From positions 1-7,770 of the forward strand of contig JAPKMV010000139.1 of NCBI GenBank assembly GCA_026645635.1: a stretch of DNA of 7,770 bases, read 5' to 3'. The first letter of the stretch is position 1, and the number at the start of each line of letters is the position of its first letter. The stretch is from Caldilineaceae bacterium. GTDB taxonomy: Bacteria > Chloroflexota > Anaerolineae > Caldilineales > Caldilineaceae. The notes under the pieces were generated by a model. The model worked only from the letters and a program-made list of their open reading frames with translations, did no database searches and was not told where the DNA came from. Positions 1 through 6,603 of this stretch are shown here, one piece after another. Both the position numbers and the translations under genes were made by a program.

Positions 1-1383
<1,383 letters not shown>

Positions 1384-1385
<2 letters not shown>

Positions 1386-1525
1386 TAGACCGCGGATTAG
1401 GCGGATTAGCGCGGATAGTACCCTGCGCTCAATGGATAGACCGCGGATTAGGCGGATTCGACAGATTTTCGCGGATTAAACAAAATCCGCGTGAATCCGT
1501 CGAATCCGCCTAATCCGCGGTCTAT
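1384..1525. repeat. inverted/direct repeat element between convergent stop codons
   Basis: Two 42-base arms (1436-1477 and 1484-1525) are reverse complements at 39 of 42 positions around a 6-base loop (AAACAA). The outer 24 bases of the left arm (1435-1458) are repeated perfectly in direct orientation at 1384-1407. The outer 23 bases therefore occur three times: two direct copies and one inverted. Each arm is itself made of degenerate units of about 9 bases with an AATCCG (or CGGATT) core. The malate synthase TGA (1383-1385) overlaps the first copy, and the esterase stop (1522-1524) lies in the right arm. The position suits a two-way transcript end or a 3'-stabilising RNA hairpin, but there is no T-run of a classical intrinsic terminator. 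It resembles dispersed REP-like intergenic repeats; that class is inference. Confidence 0.9.
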
Positions 1526-2550
1526 TGCTTCCCCATTTCGCGCGCGACGAACTCCCCAACGGCGCGCACTGCCTGGCGTGCACGCGGTTCCACCAGATAG
1601 GTGAAGTGCCAGACGTGCACCATGCCGGCATACTCCTCCAGCGTCACGTTCACCCCGGCTTTGCGGGCGCGCGCAGCAAAGCGCCGGCCATCGTCCAGCA
1701 GCATCTCCGCCGTGCCCACCTGGATCAGCAGCGGCGGCAAGCCGCGCAGGTCCGCATAGAGCGGCGACGCCAGCGGATCGCGCACATCATGGTCGCCCAG
1801 GTACATGGTCGCCGATGCGTGCAGAATCGCATCGTTGAGATAATCGCTCTGGCGGTTGGTCGTCATCGAGCGCGCGGTCAGCGCCAGGTCGAACCAGGGG
1901 GAGAGGCAGACGCCGCCCGCCGGCAGCGGCATGTTCGCCTCGCGTAGCGCCAGCATCAGCGCCACGGTCAGCCCGCCCCCGGCCGAGTCGCCCGCTACGA
2001 CAATCTGCTGCGGCTTGACGCCGCGCGTCAGCAGCCACCAGTAGGCGGCCCAGGCATCTTCCACCGCCGTCGGGTACGGAAATTCCGGCGCAAGGCGATA
2101 ATCAGGCGCAAAGACGCGGGCGTTGGCAGCATGGCCTAGCCGCACCATCAACGAGCGATGGGTGGCGGGTGAGCCGGAGACATAGCCGCCGCCGTGGAGA
2201 TAGAGCAGCACGCGTCCGCCGGCCGGCGCGGTGTCCAGCCACTCTCCATGAAAATCACCCAGGTTGACATCAGTGCGCGGCGCCGGGCGCGCGGCGTTGA
2301 GCAGGCTGACGCGGTCGAGGGAATCGCGGATCGCCTGCGCCTCGATCTCGCCGTTCGGCGTGCCCAGCAGCATCATCTCCACCACGCCGGCATAGGGCAG
2401 CGACCAGTCGGGCCGCCGCGGCTTGCGCCGCAGCGAGCGCGCCAGTGCCCGCGCCCCTCCACCCGCGGCCAGCCTGTTCAAGATCAGCGCCGTCCGCGCC
2501 GATTCGCCCATCGTCGTCACTGCCGGTCGCATTCGTTCGCGCAACGTCAT
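1522..2550 (-). CDS. HSL-family (GDXG) alpha/beta hydrolase, carboxylesterase
   Basis: A 342-aa hormone-sensitive-lipase-type esterase, expected to hydrolyse short-chain carboxylic esters or lactones in the cytoplasm; the true substrate cannot be read from sequence. Seen: oxyanion-hole motif HGGGY at residues 119-123, nucleophile motif GDSAGG with Ser189, DYRLAPEFPYP at 150-160 typical of the family, and catalytic His312 in GMVHVWH. The acid lies in AEMLLDDG (281-288); here the usual Asp position appears to be Glu282, as in some relatives. There is no signal peptide; the N-terminal 90 residues form the cap region. The ATG at 2550 is chosen over the in-frame TTG at 2562 because GGAGG lies 5 bases before it. 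The gene follows NurA on the same strand with a repeat hairpin in the 106-base gap, so co-transcription is possible but uncertain. Its stop codon lies inside an inverted repeat shared with the convergent malate synthase. Confidence 0.93.
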   Translation of the reverse strand: MTLRERMRPAVTTMGESARTALILNRLAAGGGARALARSLRRKPRRPDWSLPYAGVVEMMLLGTPNGEIEAQAIRDSLDRVSLLNAARPAPRTDVNLGDFHGEWLDTAPAGGRVLLYLHGGGYVSGSPATHRSLMVRLGHAANARVFAPDYRLAPEFPYPTAVEDAWAAYWWLLTRGVKPQQIVVAGDSAGGGLTVALMLALREANMPLPAGGVCLSPWFDLALTARSMTTNRQSDYLNDAILHASATMYLGDHDVRDPLASPLYADLRGLPPLLIQVGTAEMLLDDGRRFAARARKAGVNVTLEEYAGMVHVWHFTYLVEPRARQAVRAVGEFVAREMGKQ

Positions 2551-2555
2551 TGGCG

Positions 2556-2560
2556 CCTCC
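2556..2560 (-). promoter_or_regulatory. Shine-Dalgarno of the esterase gene
   Basis: GGAGG on the minus strand, 5 bases before the ATG at 2550. It decides this start over the TTG at 2562, whose own codons would span the site. Confidence 0.75.
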
Positions 2561-2642
2561 AATCTCTAATCTCCAGTCTCCAATCTCATAATCTCACAAT
2601 CTCATTTGCCCACGAGATTGCGAGATTATGAGATTGTGAGAT
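2559..2642. repeat. short tandem repeats (AATCTC core) forming an inverted repeat
   Basis: On the plus strand six degenerate units of 7-8 bases ending in ATCTC or GTCTC run from 2559 to 2603. They are followed by a 10-base loop (2604-2613) and then four inverted units with GAGATT core (2614-2642). Arms 2581-2603 and 2614-2636 are reverse complements at 22 of 23 positions. The structure sits 14 bases after the NurA stop (last repeat unit to stop codon) and ends just at the esterase ribosome-binding site. A transcript reading from NurA into the esterase would carry this hairpin. There is no T-run, so it may be a stabiliser or partial terminator rather than an intrinsic terminator. It recalls the heptanucleotide short tandem repeats known in cyanobacterial genomes; the link is by analogy only. 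Confidence 0.88.
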
Positions 2643-2656
2643 TGACAATAAACCTA

Positions 2657-3721
2657 TTACCCGCGCCGCGTCAGCTTGCTGGCCAGCTTGCGCGTCTGGC
2701 CGAAGGCGAGTCCTTCGCGTTCGGCGAACTGCTGCACCAACGCCAGGAAACGCTCCCGGTCGGCTTGCTGGATGACGGCGGTGGCGTCGGCCGTTTCGAT
2801 GGCGTAGGGATAGCCCGCGCCGATGACGCACTCGGCGCGCACCAGGTCGAGCGCAGCGTCGGCGCAGCCCTCCTCCACCATCCACAGCGGCAGCTCGATG
2901 CGCGCCGGCGGGCGGTCGGCGGTGAGCCGCATGTAGCAGAAGGCGATCTCTTTGTAGAAGGGCGCCCGCTGCTGCTGGGTGAGAATGTCCAGGCGCGCGC
3001 ACTCGAAGCCGGCGAGGGGGATGCGCAGTGTGCGGGAGACATCGAGCATCGCCTGTACGGCCTGGAGATAGGGTTCAGCGCGCGATGGGCGCAGTTGGCC
3101 GGCGAAGCTGATCACCAGGGAGCCGTCGAAGAAACAGAGCGGCGGGCGCGGCGGCGGGTCGGCGGCAAACCGTTCCATCAGCGCGCGGATGCGTTCGCAC
3201 TCGCCCACGAAGCGCCGCTGGTTGACGCGCCAGTCGGGAAAACCCCGCTCCGGGTCGTCGGTCTCGTCGCCGAGTTCGTCCGGCGCCAGCACCTCGAAGC
3301 TGACATCCTTCTCATAACGGCCGCCGGGTGCGTGGTAGTTGATGAACCAGCCGATCTGCACCGCACCCAGCGGCAGCGCGATGTCTTTGGTCGGCATGAT
3401 CTGGCTGCCATCCACGGCGGCCACCGGCGCGTCCTGCAGGATGGGCTGCGCCCAGGCCCGGGCGGCGTCGTGGGAACTCCAGTTCTGGTCGAAGGGGAGG
3501 CGCAGCCGTTCCGCCTGGTCGAACTCGGCGGTGGGCAGCGCGCCCGGCCACTCAACGCCGGCCAGGGCGAGCTTGTGCAGAATCGCCGCCTGGTCGTAGC
3601 GGAGGAACGCATCCAGTTTCTCCGCCACCAACTCGCCCTGGTGGCGCTGTTCGTTGCGAAAGTTGAGAAACTGCTCGCGCTTGCGTTCGAGTGCGGCGAT
3701 GACTTTTTCGCGGATGAGCAT
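2657..3721 (-). CDS. nurA: NurA-domain DNA repair nuclease
   Basis: A 354-aa protein of the NurA nuclease family. NurA proteins are Mn-dependent nucleases that work with the HerA translocase in DNA end resection during double-strand break repair; the role here is inferred from family. Seen: an N-terminal helical segment (residues 1-50), motif AVDGSQIMP with Asp104, a second acidic motif CFFDGSL with Asp199, and a C-terminal motif GYPYAIETADATAVI (303-317) with Tyr and Asp at the usual active-site positions. The length suits bacterial NurA. I chose the ATG at 3721; an in-frame start at 3790 would overlap the upstream gene's 3' end and adds an Arg/Ser-rich stretch with no similarity I recognise. 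No strong Shine-Dalgarno precedes 3721. The gene follows the 121-aa gene after 22 bases, so it is probably translated from the same mRNA. No herA is present in the window. Confidence 0.88.
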   Translation of the reverse strand: MLIREKVIAALERKREQFLNFRNEQRHQGELVAEKLDAFLRYDQAAILHKLALAGVEWPGALPTAEFDQAERLRLPFDQNWSSHDAARAWAQPILQDAPVAAVDGSQIMPTKDIALPLGAVQIGWFINYHAPGGRYEKDVSFEVLAPDELGDETDDPERGFPDWRVNQRRFVGECERIRALMERFAADPPPRPPLCFFDGSLVISFAGQLRPSRAEPYLQAVQAMLDVSRTLRIPLAGFECARLDILTQQQRAPFYKEIAFCYMRLTADRPPARIELPLWMVEEGCADAALDLVRAECVIGAGYPYAIETADATAVIQQADRERFLALVQQFAEREGLAFGQTRKLASKLTRRG

Positions 3722-3743
3722 GGTTAGCGATGGTGGTTTCTGG

Positions 3744-4109
3744 TCATAGCACAAGCTCTGCGTGCGCCGCGGGCGGAACGACAAACTCATCGCCCATCAA
3801 CAGAGTGGGTTCTGCCTCGCGCCCGGAATCCCAAGAAAGCGAAACATACCAGAGTGGCCATACGCCGATGAAGAAAAATGCCGGCGTGAAGGTCATCTTG
3901 GAATCAAGAGGCGGCTCCGCCGATTCAGGTTCATAGCTGACGGGCCACCCCCACATTTCGCCGGCATAGACCTTGTTTTGGGCATGCAGGGCAAGGGCGA
4001 GACGGCGGATTTCGTCCATCTCAGGCAGCGCAACCGGTATGGTGAATGCCGGCGCCTCGTCTGCGCTGTATACTGCCGCTGGTTCTGCGACGCGCAGCTT
4101 CGTGATCAT
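3744..4109 (-). CDS. hypothetical protein, 121 aa, coupled to DUF4160
   Basis: I do not recognise this family. The 121-residue product starts MITKLRVAEP, has a mid-region helix rich in Leu/Ala (MDEIRRLALALHAQ, 31-44), then an aromatic, Trp-rich stretch (EMWGWP at 51-56, FFFIGVWPLWYVSLSW at 78-93) and a hydrophobic C-terminus ending LVL. It has no clear signal peptide or membrane anchor, although 78-92 is hydrophobic enough to lie in a beta core or against a membrane. The ATG at 4109 overlaps the DUF4160 stop in an ATGA, with a purine-rich AAGGAAAAG just upstream, which supports this start over the longer frame from 4133. DUF4160 genes often sit beside DUF2442 genes in toxin-antitoxin-like pairs; the opening residues (MITK) are like DUF2442 but the rest is not convincingly so. 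The gene is real on coupling and spacing grounds; its function is unknown. Confidence 0.72.
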   Translation of the reverse strand: MITKLRVAEPAAVYSADEAPAFTIPVALPEMDEIRRLALALHAQNKVYAGEMWGWPVSYEPESAEPPLDSKMTFTPAFFFIGVWPLWYVSLSWDSGREAEPTLLMGDEFVVPPAAHAELVL

Positions 4110-4342
4110 CTTTTCCTTGCTTCCTGTTCCCACAAATTGACCAGCCGGTCACGATTCATGCGCAGTATTCGCTCAATTTTGCCGAGTTCGTGATCGGCGA
4201 AACCGCTGTTTCTATGCAACTGAACTGGCGTGAGCCAAAACTTGGCTTGTTTCCCCTCACGCCGTACATGTACATGAGGGCGCTCATCCAGATCGTATTC
4301 GTAGAAGCGAATTTCATAAGCGCCAATCTTGACACCGGGCAT
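4106..4342 (-). CDS. DUF4160 domain-containing protein
   Basis: A 78-aa protein matching the DUF4160 pattern. It opens MPGVKIGAYEIRFYEYD, then has DERPHVHVRREGKQAKFWL (19-37) with the family's conserved PH-x-HV core. It closes with a basic helical tail with WEQEARKR at the end. DUF4160 proteins are small, have no settled biochemical function, and are often encoded beside DUF2442 or other small genes in a toxin-antitoxin-like layout. The ATG at 4342 is preferred to an in-frame start at 4438 because GGTGGAG lies 6 bases upstream and family members begin here. Its TGA overlaps the next gene's ATG (4106-4109), which points to translational coupling. GC content is visibly lower than in the flanking metabolic genes (30 of 60 bases in 4201-4260), a possible sign of transfer. 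It is probably the first gene of an operon that ends with nurA. Confidence 0.85.
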   Translation of the reverse strand: MPGVKIGAYEIRFYEYDLDERPHVHVRREGKQAKFWLTPVQLHRNSGFADHELGKIERILRMNRDRLVNLWEQEARKR

Positions 4343-4348
4343 CGAGGT

Positions 4349-4355
4349 CTCCACC
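4349..4355 (-). promoter_or_regulatory. Shine-Dalgarno of the DUF4160 gene
   Basis: GGTGGAG on the minus strand, 6 bases before the ATG at 4342. It decides the short start over the in-frame one at 4438. Confidence 0.65.
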
Positions 4356-4405
4356 CTGCTCAGATCTGAATCAAATATGGGAGCGATTCTGTCGGTACTA
4401 CCTCC

Positions 4406-4433
4406 ATTGTAGTCAACAAAGGCAACAAGGCAA
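4406..4433 (-). promoter_or_regulatory. candidate sigma-70 promoter for the DUF4160-nurA operon
   Basis: Minus strand: -35 TTGCCT (4433-4428), 16-base spacer, -10 TACAAT (4411-4406). This would start transcription near 4399, about 57 bases before the DUF4160 ATG. The -10 matches consensus at 5 of 6 positions and the -35 at 4 of 6. Seen by eye only, in a relatively AT-rich stretch where chance matches are more likely. Confidence 0.35.
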
Positions 4434-4621
4434 ATCATCGGCGGTTCGTCATGGCTGGGGCGAAAAGAACTACAACGGATTGAGAGAACAACGGATACAG
4501 CAGTGCCATCCCCAGCAGGCGCAGGTTCCGTTCCTTTCCAAATCCGTTGTAGTGCTGCCTTGCCGCAACTTGAACTGCATCTGTTCGTCCGGTCTCGTTC
4601 AGGTTTGGCAGCGGATGGCGT

Positions 4622-5449
4622 CTACAGTGAAGCCAGGAATTCCTCCAGGATCTGGTTGAACCGCGCAGGGTATTCCCAGAACATCATGTGGCCACCCAGG
4701 ACCGCGGTGCGGGTGTTGGGGCAGTGCTTGCCCAGAAACGCCTTCGCGGTGTCGGCCCAGTGCTCGGCGATGATCGCGAGCGCGGGCAGCGCCGCATCCA
4801 CCTGGCCGGCGGCTTCGAGATAGTTGGAGAACATGCCGGAGGCAAAGAGCGCGGCCGCGACGTGGGGCGGCGTCTTCAGCGACTGCTCCACGATCCAGAA
4901 CATCTCCGCCGGGGTGAGTTCCCGCTGCACCATGACCTCGTCGGCGTAGAAGGTCACGAAGTCGCGCTGCCCCTGGCGGGACTGGAGATAGGCGTTGTAG
5001 GCGCCGGCGATTTCGTCCAGCGGGCCTTCCACCCAATCGTCGGGATTGGTGGAGAGCGGCTTGGGCGAGAGATCGATGCCGACCATTGCCTTGAGCGCGG
5101 CGAGACCCTCCTGCTGCACATAGCTCCAAGCCGCCAGAGAGCCGAACGACCAGCCGACCAGCACTACGTCGCGCAGTTCCATCGCCTTGATCAGCTTTGC
5201 CAGGTCGGCGCCGTGGGTGGCGTAGTCATTGCCGTGGAGCGTGACCGAGGAGCGTCCCTGGCCGCGGGGATCGACGACGATGACGCGGTGGGTTGCGGCA
5301 AAATGCGCGACCTGATGCTCGAACACCTCGCCGGTAAATGTCCAGCCGGGGACGAAGAGCAGCGGCGTCCCCTGGCCGTAGTCCTCATAATAAAGTTCGA
5401 CGCCCGGTTCCACTTCGATGTACTTGCCGGGTTCGCGCTTGCTCTGCAT
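4622..5449 (-). CDS. alpha/beta hydrolase (haloperoxidase/esterase-like)
   Basis: A 275-aa alpha/beta-hydrolase-fold protein of the broad family that includes non-heme haloperoxidase-like esterases and C-C hydrolases; the substrate cannot be told from sequence. Seen: the early strand-turn motif LLFVPGWTFTG (30-40) in place of the common HGxP, VVDPRGQGRS (58-67), the nucleophile elbow GWSFGS with Ser101, and GGHMMFWEYP with His254. The catalytic acid is less clear; Glu229 in IIAEHWADT is the best candidate, with Asp126 (GIDLSPK) as an alternative. There is no signal peptide, so it is cytoplasmic. The ATG at 5449 is chosen because AAGGAG sits 7 bases upstream and the usual N-terminal beta-hairpin begins there; the frame continues open to 5728 only by chance. 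The gene is monocistronic, divergent from the 119-aa gene, with its own good candidate promoter. Confidence 0.92.
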   Translation of the reverse strand: MQSKREPGKYIEVEPGVELYYEDYGQGTPLLFVPGWTFTGEVFEHQVAHFAATHRVIVVDPRGQGRSSVTLHGNDYATHGADLAKLIKAMELRDVVLVGWSFGSLAAWSYVQQEGLAALKAMVGIDLSPKPLSTNPDDWVEGPLDEIAGAYNAYLQSRQGQRDFVTFYADEVMVQRELTPAEMFWIVEQSLKTPPHVAAALFASGMFSNYLEAAGQVDAALPALAIIAEHWADTAKAFLGKHCPNTRTAVLGGHMMFWEYPARFNQILEEFLASL

Positions 5450-5456
5450 GGTTTCT

Positions 5457-5462
5457 CTCCTT
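5457..5462 (-). promoter_or_regulatory. Shine-Dalgarno of the alpha/beta hydrolase gene
   Basis: AAGGAG on the minus strand, 7 bases before the ATG at 5449. It fixes the start and excludes the 93-codon N-terminal extension that the open frame would allow. Confidence 0.75.
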
Positions 5463-5500
5463 GCTCCTGGTTGATGTTGGTTGGGTGGTGCTGCGGCTCG

Positions 5501-5529
5501 ATTATAGCCGGGTTGCGGCGTTGCGGCAA
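5501..5529 (-). promoter_or_regulatory. candidate sigma-70 promoter of the alpha/beta hydrolase gene
   Basis: Minus strand: -35 TTGCCG (5529-5524), 17-base spacer, perfect -10 TATAAT (5506-5501). Transcription would start near 5494, giving a leader of about 45 bases. The 8-base tandem repeat GTTGCGGC (5512-5519 and 5520-5527, plus-strand reading) occupies the spacer and part of the -35. CGGCT/AGCCG (5494-5498 and 5506-5510) makes a small palindrome across the -10. Either could be an operator; that is inference. Confidence 0.55.
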
Positions 5530-5591
5530 TCGCCTGGATTGGCGGGGCTGCTTCAGGTTTGGGGCAGTTCCTACACCCTTTGGTCTGGATC

Positions 5592-5621
5592 GGCGTCAGA
5601 CGAAGCAAGCTGACTGACGCC
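5592..5621. promoter_or_regulatory. 8-bp inverted repeat between divergent promoters
   Basis: GGCGTCAG (5592-5599) and CTGACGCC (5614-5621) are perfect reverse complements with a 14-base centre. The site lies between the two candidate divergent promoters, upstream of both, where an activator or shared regulator might bind. It could also be a chance match in GC-rich DNA. Confidence 0.35.
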
Positions 5622-5659
5622 CCAATTCGATGGGATTGCAGGGGCAGAGCCGACGCTTG

Positions 5660-5668
5660 TGGTATACT
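5660..5668 (+). promoter_or_regulatory. candidate extended -10 promoter for the 119-aa gene and peptidase
   Basis: Plus strand: TGG followed by TATACT (5663-5668), an extended -10 element; no well-spaced -35 is seen. The start would be near 5675, about 68 bases before the ATG at 5743. The stretch 5655-5672 is clearly more AT-rich than its surroundings. Confidence 0.45.
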
Positions 5669-5742
5669 TTCACCTGCTGATGCGACACGACTCTCCCAGG
5701 TAAGGTGCATGATTCTCGTCAACCACAAGGAGGCGCCATCCG

Positions 5743-6102
5743 ATGCAAGTTGAATTGGGTGCCATGACTTTTCCCAACATGACTGACGTCGAGATCGATA
5801 TCAAGGTGCGTGCGCAGACCCAGGTCAGTGCGACTGCGGCGCAACGCAAGGTCAGCCGGCTTGTGCTGGATCGCGTCAGCAACCTGCTGTGTGGCAACGC
5901 GCCGACGCTGGTGGTTGCGGAGCGTTTACGCTGGCGCGTGCCTGTCTGGATGGGCTTTCCCCAGCTGGGATTAGTCGGCAAAGTGGGCGAAATCGACGTC
6001 GATGTCGAGACAGGCGAGATGATCTTCGACGAGAGCACGCTTGAGGAGATGCGCGAACGTGCCGATGCACTTGCTCGACGTACCTTATCTGCAACAAGTT
6101 GA
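5743..6102 (+). CDS. hypothetical protein, 119 aa, paired with C39-like peptidase
   Basis: I do not assign this to a named family. The 119-aa product has an N-terminal beta-prone segment (DVEIDIKVRAQTQVSA, 15-30), a helical stretch AAQRKVSRLVLDRVSNLL (32-49), then TLVVAERLRWRVPVWM (55-70) and VGEIDVDVETGEM (81-93), ending in a charged helix (98-113). The WRVPV and DVDVETGE segments look like conserved structural motifs; I have the impression of similar small proteins in Chloroflexota and cyanobacteria but cannot verify it here. There is no signal peptide or membrane segment. The start is well supported: AAGGAGG lies 9 bases upstream (5727-5733) and an extended -10 lies further up. It overlaps the peptidase gene by about 38 bases in a different frame, which suggests the two are made together. 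It may be a partner, inhibitor or substrate of that peptidase; this is inference. Confidence 0.82.
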   Translation: MQVELGAMTFPNMTDVEIDIKVRAQTQVSATAAQRKVSRLVLDRVSNLLCGNAPTLVVAERLRWRVPVWMGFPQLGLVGKVGEIDVDVETGEMIFDESTLEEMRERADALARRTLSATS

Positions 6103-6520
6103 CCCTGGCGGTTGCTTGCCGGCGTGCGCCGCAATGGTGCTTGCTTACCTGGAAGAGCCGGCCTTGCAGGAAGATATCAGTCGTCAGATCGGCGCGCTCC
6201 CGTGGGGCACACCGGCATCCAATATTCGCCGTTTGACTGGTTGGGGATTCCAGGTTCGCTACGATACAAGCTCATTGCGCGAACTCCGTACATTTCTGTC
6301 GGCAGGTCAACCGCCGATCGTTTTTCTGCGCACTGCCGATCTTCCCTATGCCGAGGAGGACGCCCCACACGCTGTCGTCGTCGTGGGTATCGATGATGAC
6401 ACAGTATACCTTCTTGATCCGGACTATCCAGACCAGGCGCCAGTAATGGTCAGTATTGGCGACTTCGCTTTGGCCTGGTCGCACTTTGACCAGGCGTGTG
6501 CAGTCATTGCCAGACGCTGA
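6065..6520 (+). CDS. C39-like cysteine peptidase family protein
   Basis: A 151-aa papain-like protein of the C39/C39_2 type, the fold of the bacteriocin-leader peptidases. Seen: VPYLQQVDPGGCLPACAAM, with Gln10/Gln11 as oxyanion residue and Cys17 aligned to the family nucleophile; His102 in APHAVVVVGID; and Asp118 in YLLDPD. The full Gln-Cys-His-Asp set is therefore present. A late Trp139 (LAWSHF) is also typical. There is no signal peptide and no ABC-transporter domain, so unlike bacteriocin exporters it should act alone in the cytoplasm; the substrate is unknown. The start is uncertain: ATG 6065 is chosen, but GTG 6059 lies a better distance (10 bases) from GAGGAG at 6043-6048. Both starts lie inside the 119-aa gene, so translational coupling is likely. 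GC content is lower than in moeA. Confidence 0.85.
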   Translation: MHLLDVPYLQQVDPGGCLPACAAMVLAYLEEPALQEDISRQIGALPWGTPASNIRRLTGWGFQVRYDTSSLRELRTFLSAGQPPIVFLRTADLPYAEEDAPHAVVVVGIDDDTVYLLDPDYPDQAPVMVSIGDFALAWSHFDQACAVIARR

Positions 6521-6603
6521 GAGTGCAAATCTCCAGGATTGACGCCGCAGTAAAGCAGATGCTACTTTGAAATCATTGACGCCGATTGTTCAGGGGACGA
6601 GAA
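6521..6603 (+). promoter_or_regulatory. gap with direct repeats upstream of the antitoxin gene
   Basis: This 83-base gap has two direct copies of ATTGACGCCG (6538-6547 and 6575-6584) 37 bases apart. The first contains TTGACG, a 5-of-6 match to a -35 box, but the matching -10 (TACTTT at 6563-6568, spacer 18) is poor. GGGGA at 6593-6597 is the ribosome-binding site of the antitoxin gene. The repeats could be operator half-sites for self-regulation, as Phd/YefM proteins usually repress their own promoter; this is inference. Confidence 0.35.

Larger units (their letters stand above)
4343..4621. other. non-coding stretch with a 13-bp inverted repeat
   Basis: No convincing gene lies in these 279 bases. 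Besides the promoter and ribosome-binding site nearest DUF4160, it contains a perfect 13-base inverted repeat: ACTACAACGGATT at 4469-4481 and its reverse complement at 4541-4553, with 59 bases between. A further copy of the core ACAACGGAT lies at 4488-4496 in direct orientation, so two alternative hairpins are possible. The right side lies 68 bases after the stop of the alpha/beta hydrolase (minus strand). The repeat could therefore be part of that gene's transcript end, a regulator-binding site, or the remains of a small mobile element. I see no target-site duplication next to the repeats. Confidence 0.6.

Noticed and set aside
1436..1525. Classical rho-independent terminator
   Set aside because: The stem is strong but there is no T-run after either arm, so I recorded it as a repeat with possible terminator function only.
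2606..3727. 373-codon open frame on the plus strand opposite nurA
   Set aside because: The antisense frame of a GC-rich gene; the minus-strand frame has the NurA motifs. The plus-strand product is low in recognisable structure, and its start lies in the repeat.
4469..4553. Insertion-sequence ends
   Set aside because: There is no transposase gene between or near the 13-bp arms and no target-site duplication flanking them.
4688..5617. 309-codon open frame on the plus strand opposite the alpha/beta hydrolase
   Set aside because: It mirrors the hydrolase, whose Ser/His motifs, ribosome-binding site and promoter are all on the minus strand.
5450..5728. 93-codon N-terminal extension of the alpha/beta hydrolase
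   Set aside because: It would run through the ribosome-binding site, the TATAAT promoter and the palindrome. Its sequence is Pro/Ala/Gln-rich with no signal peptide or domain, and the normal fold starts at 5449.
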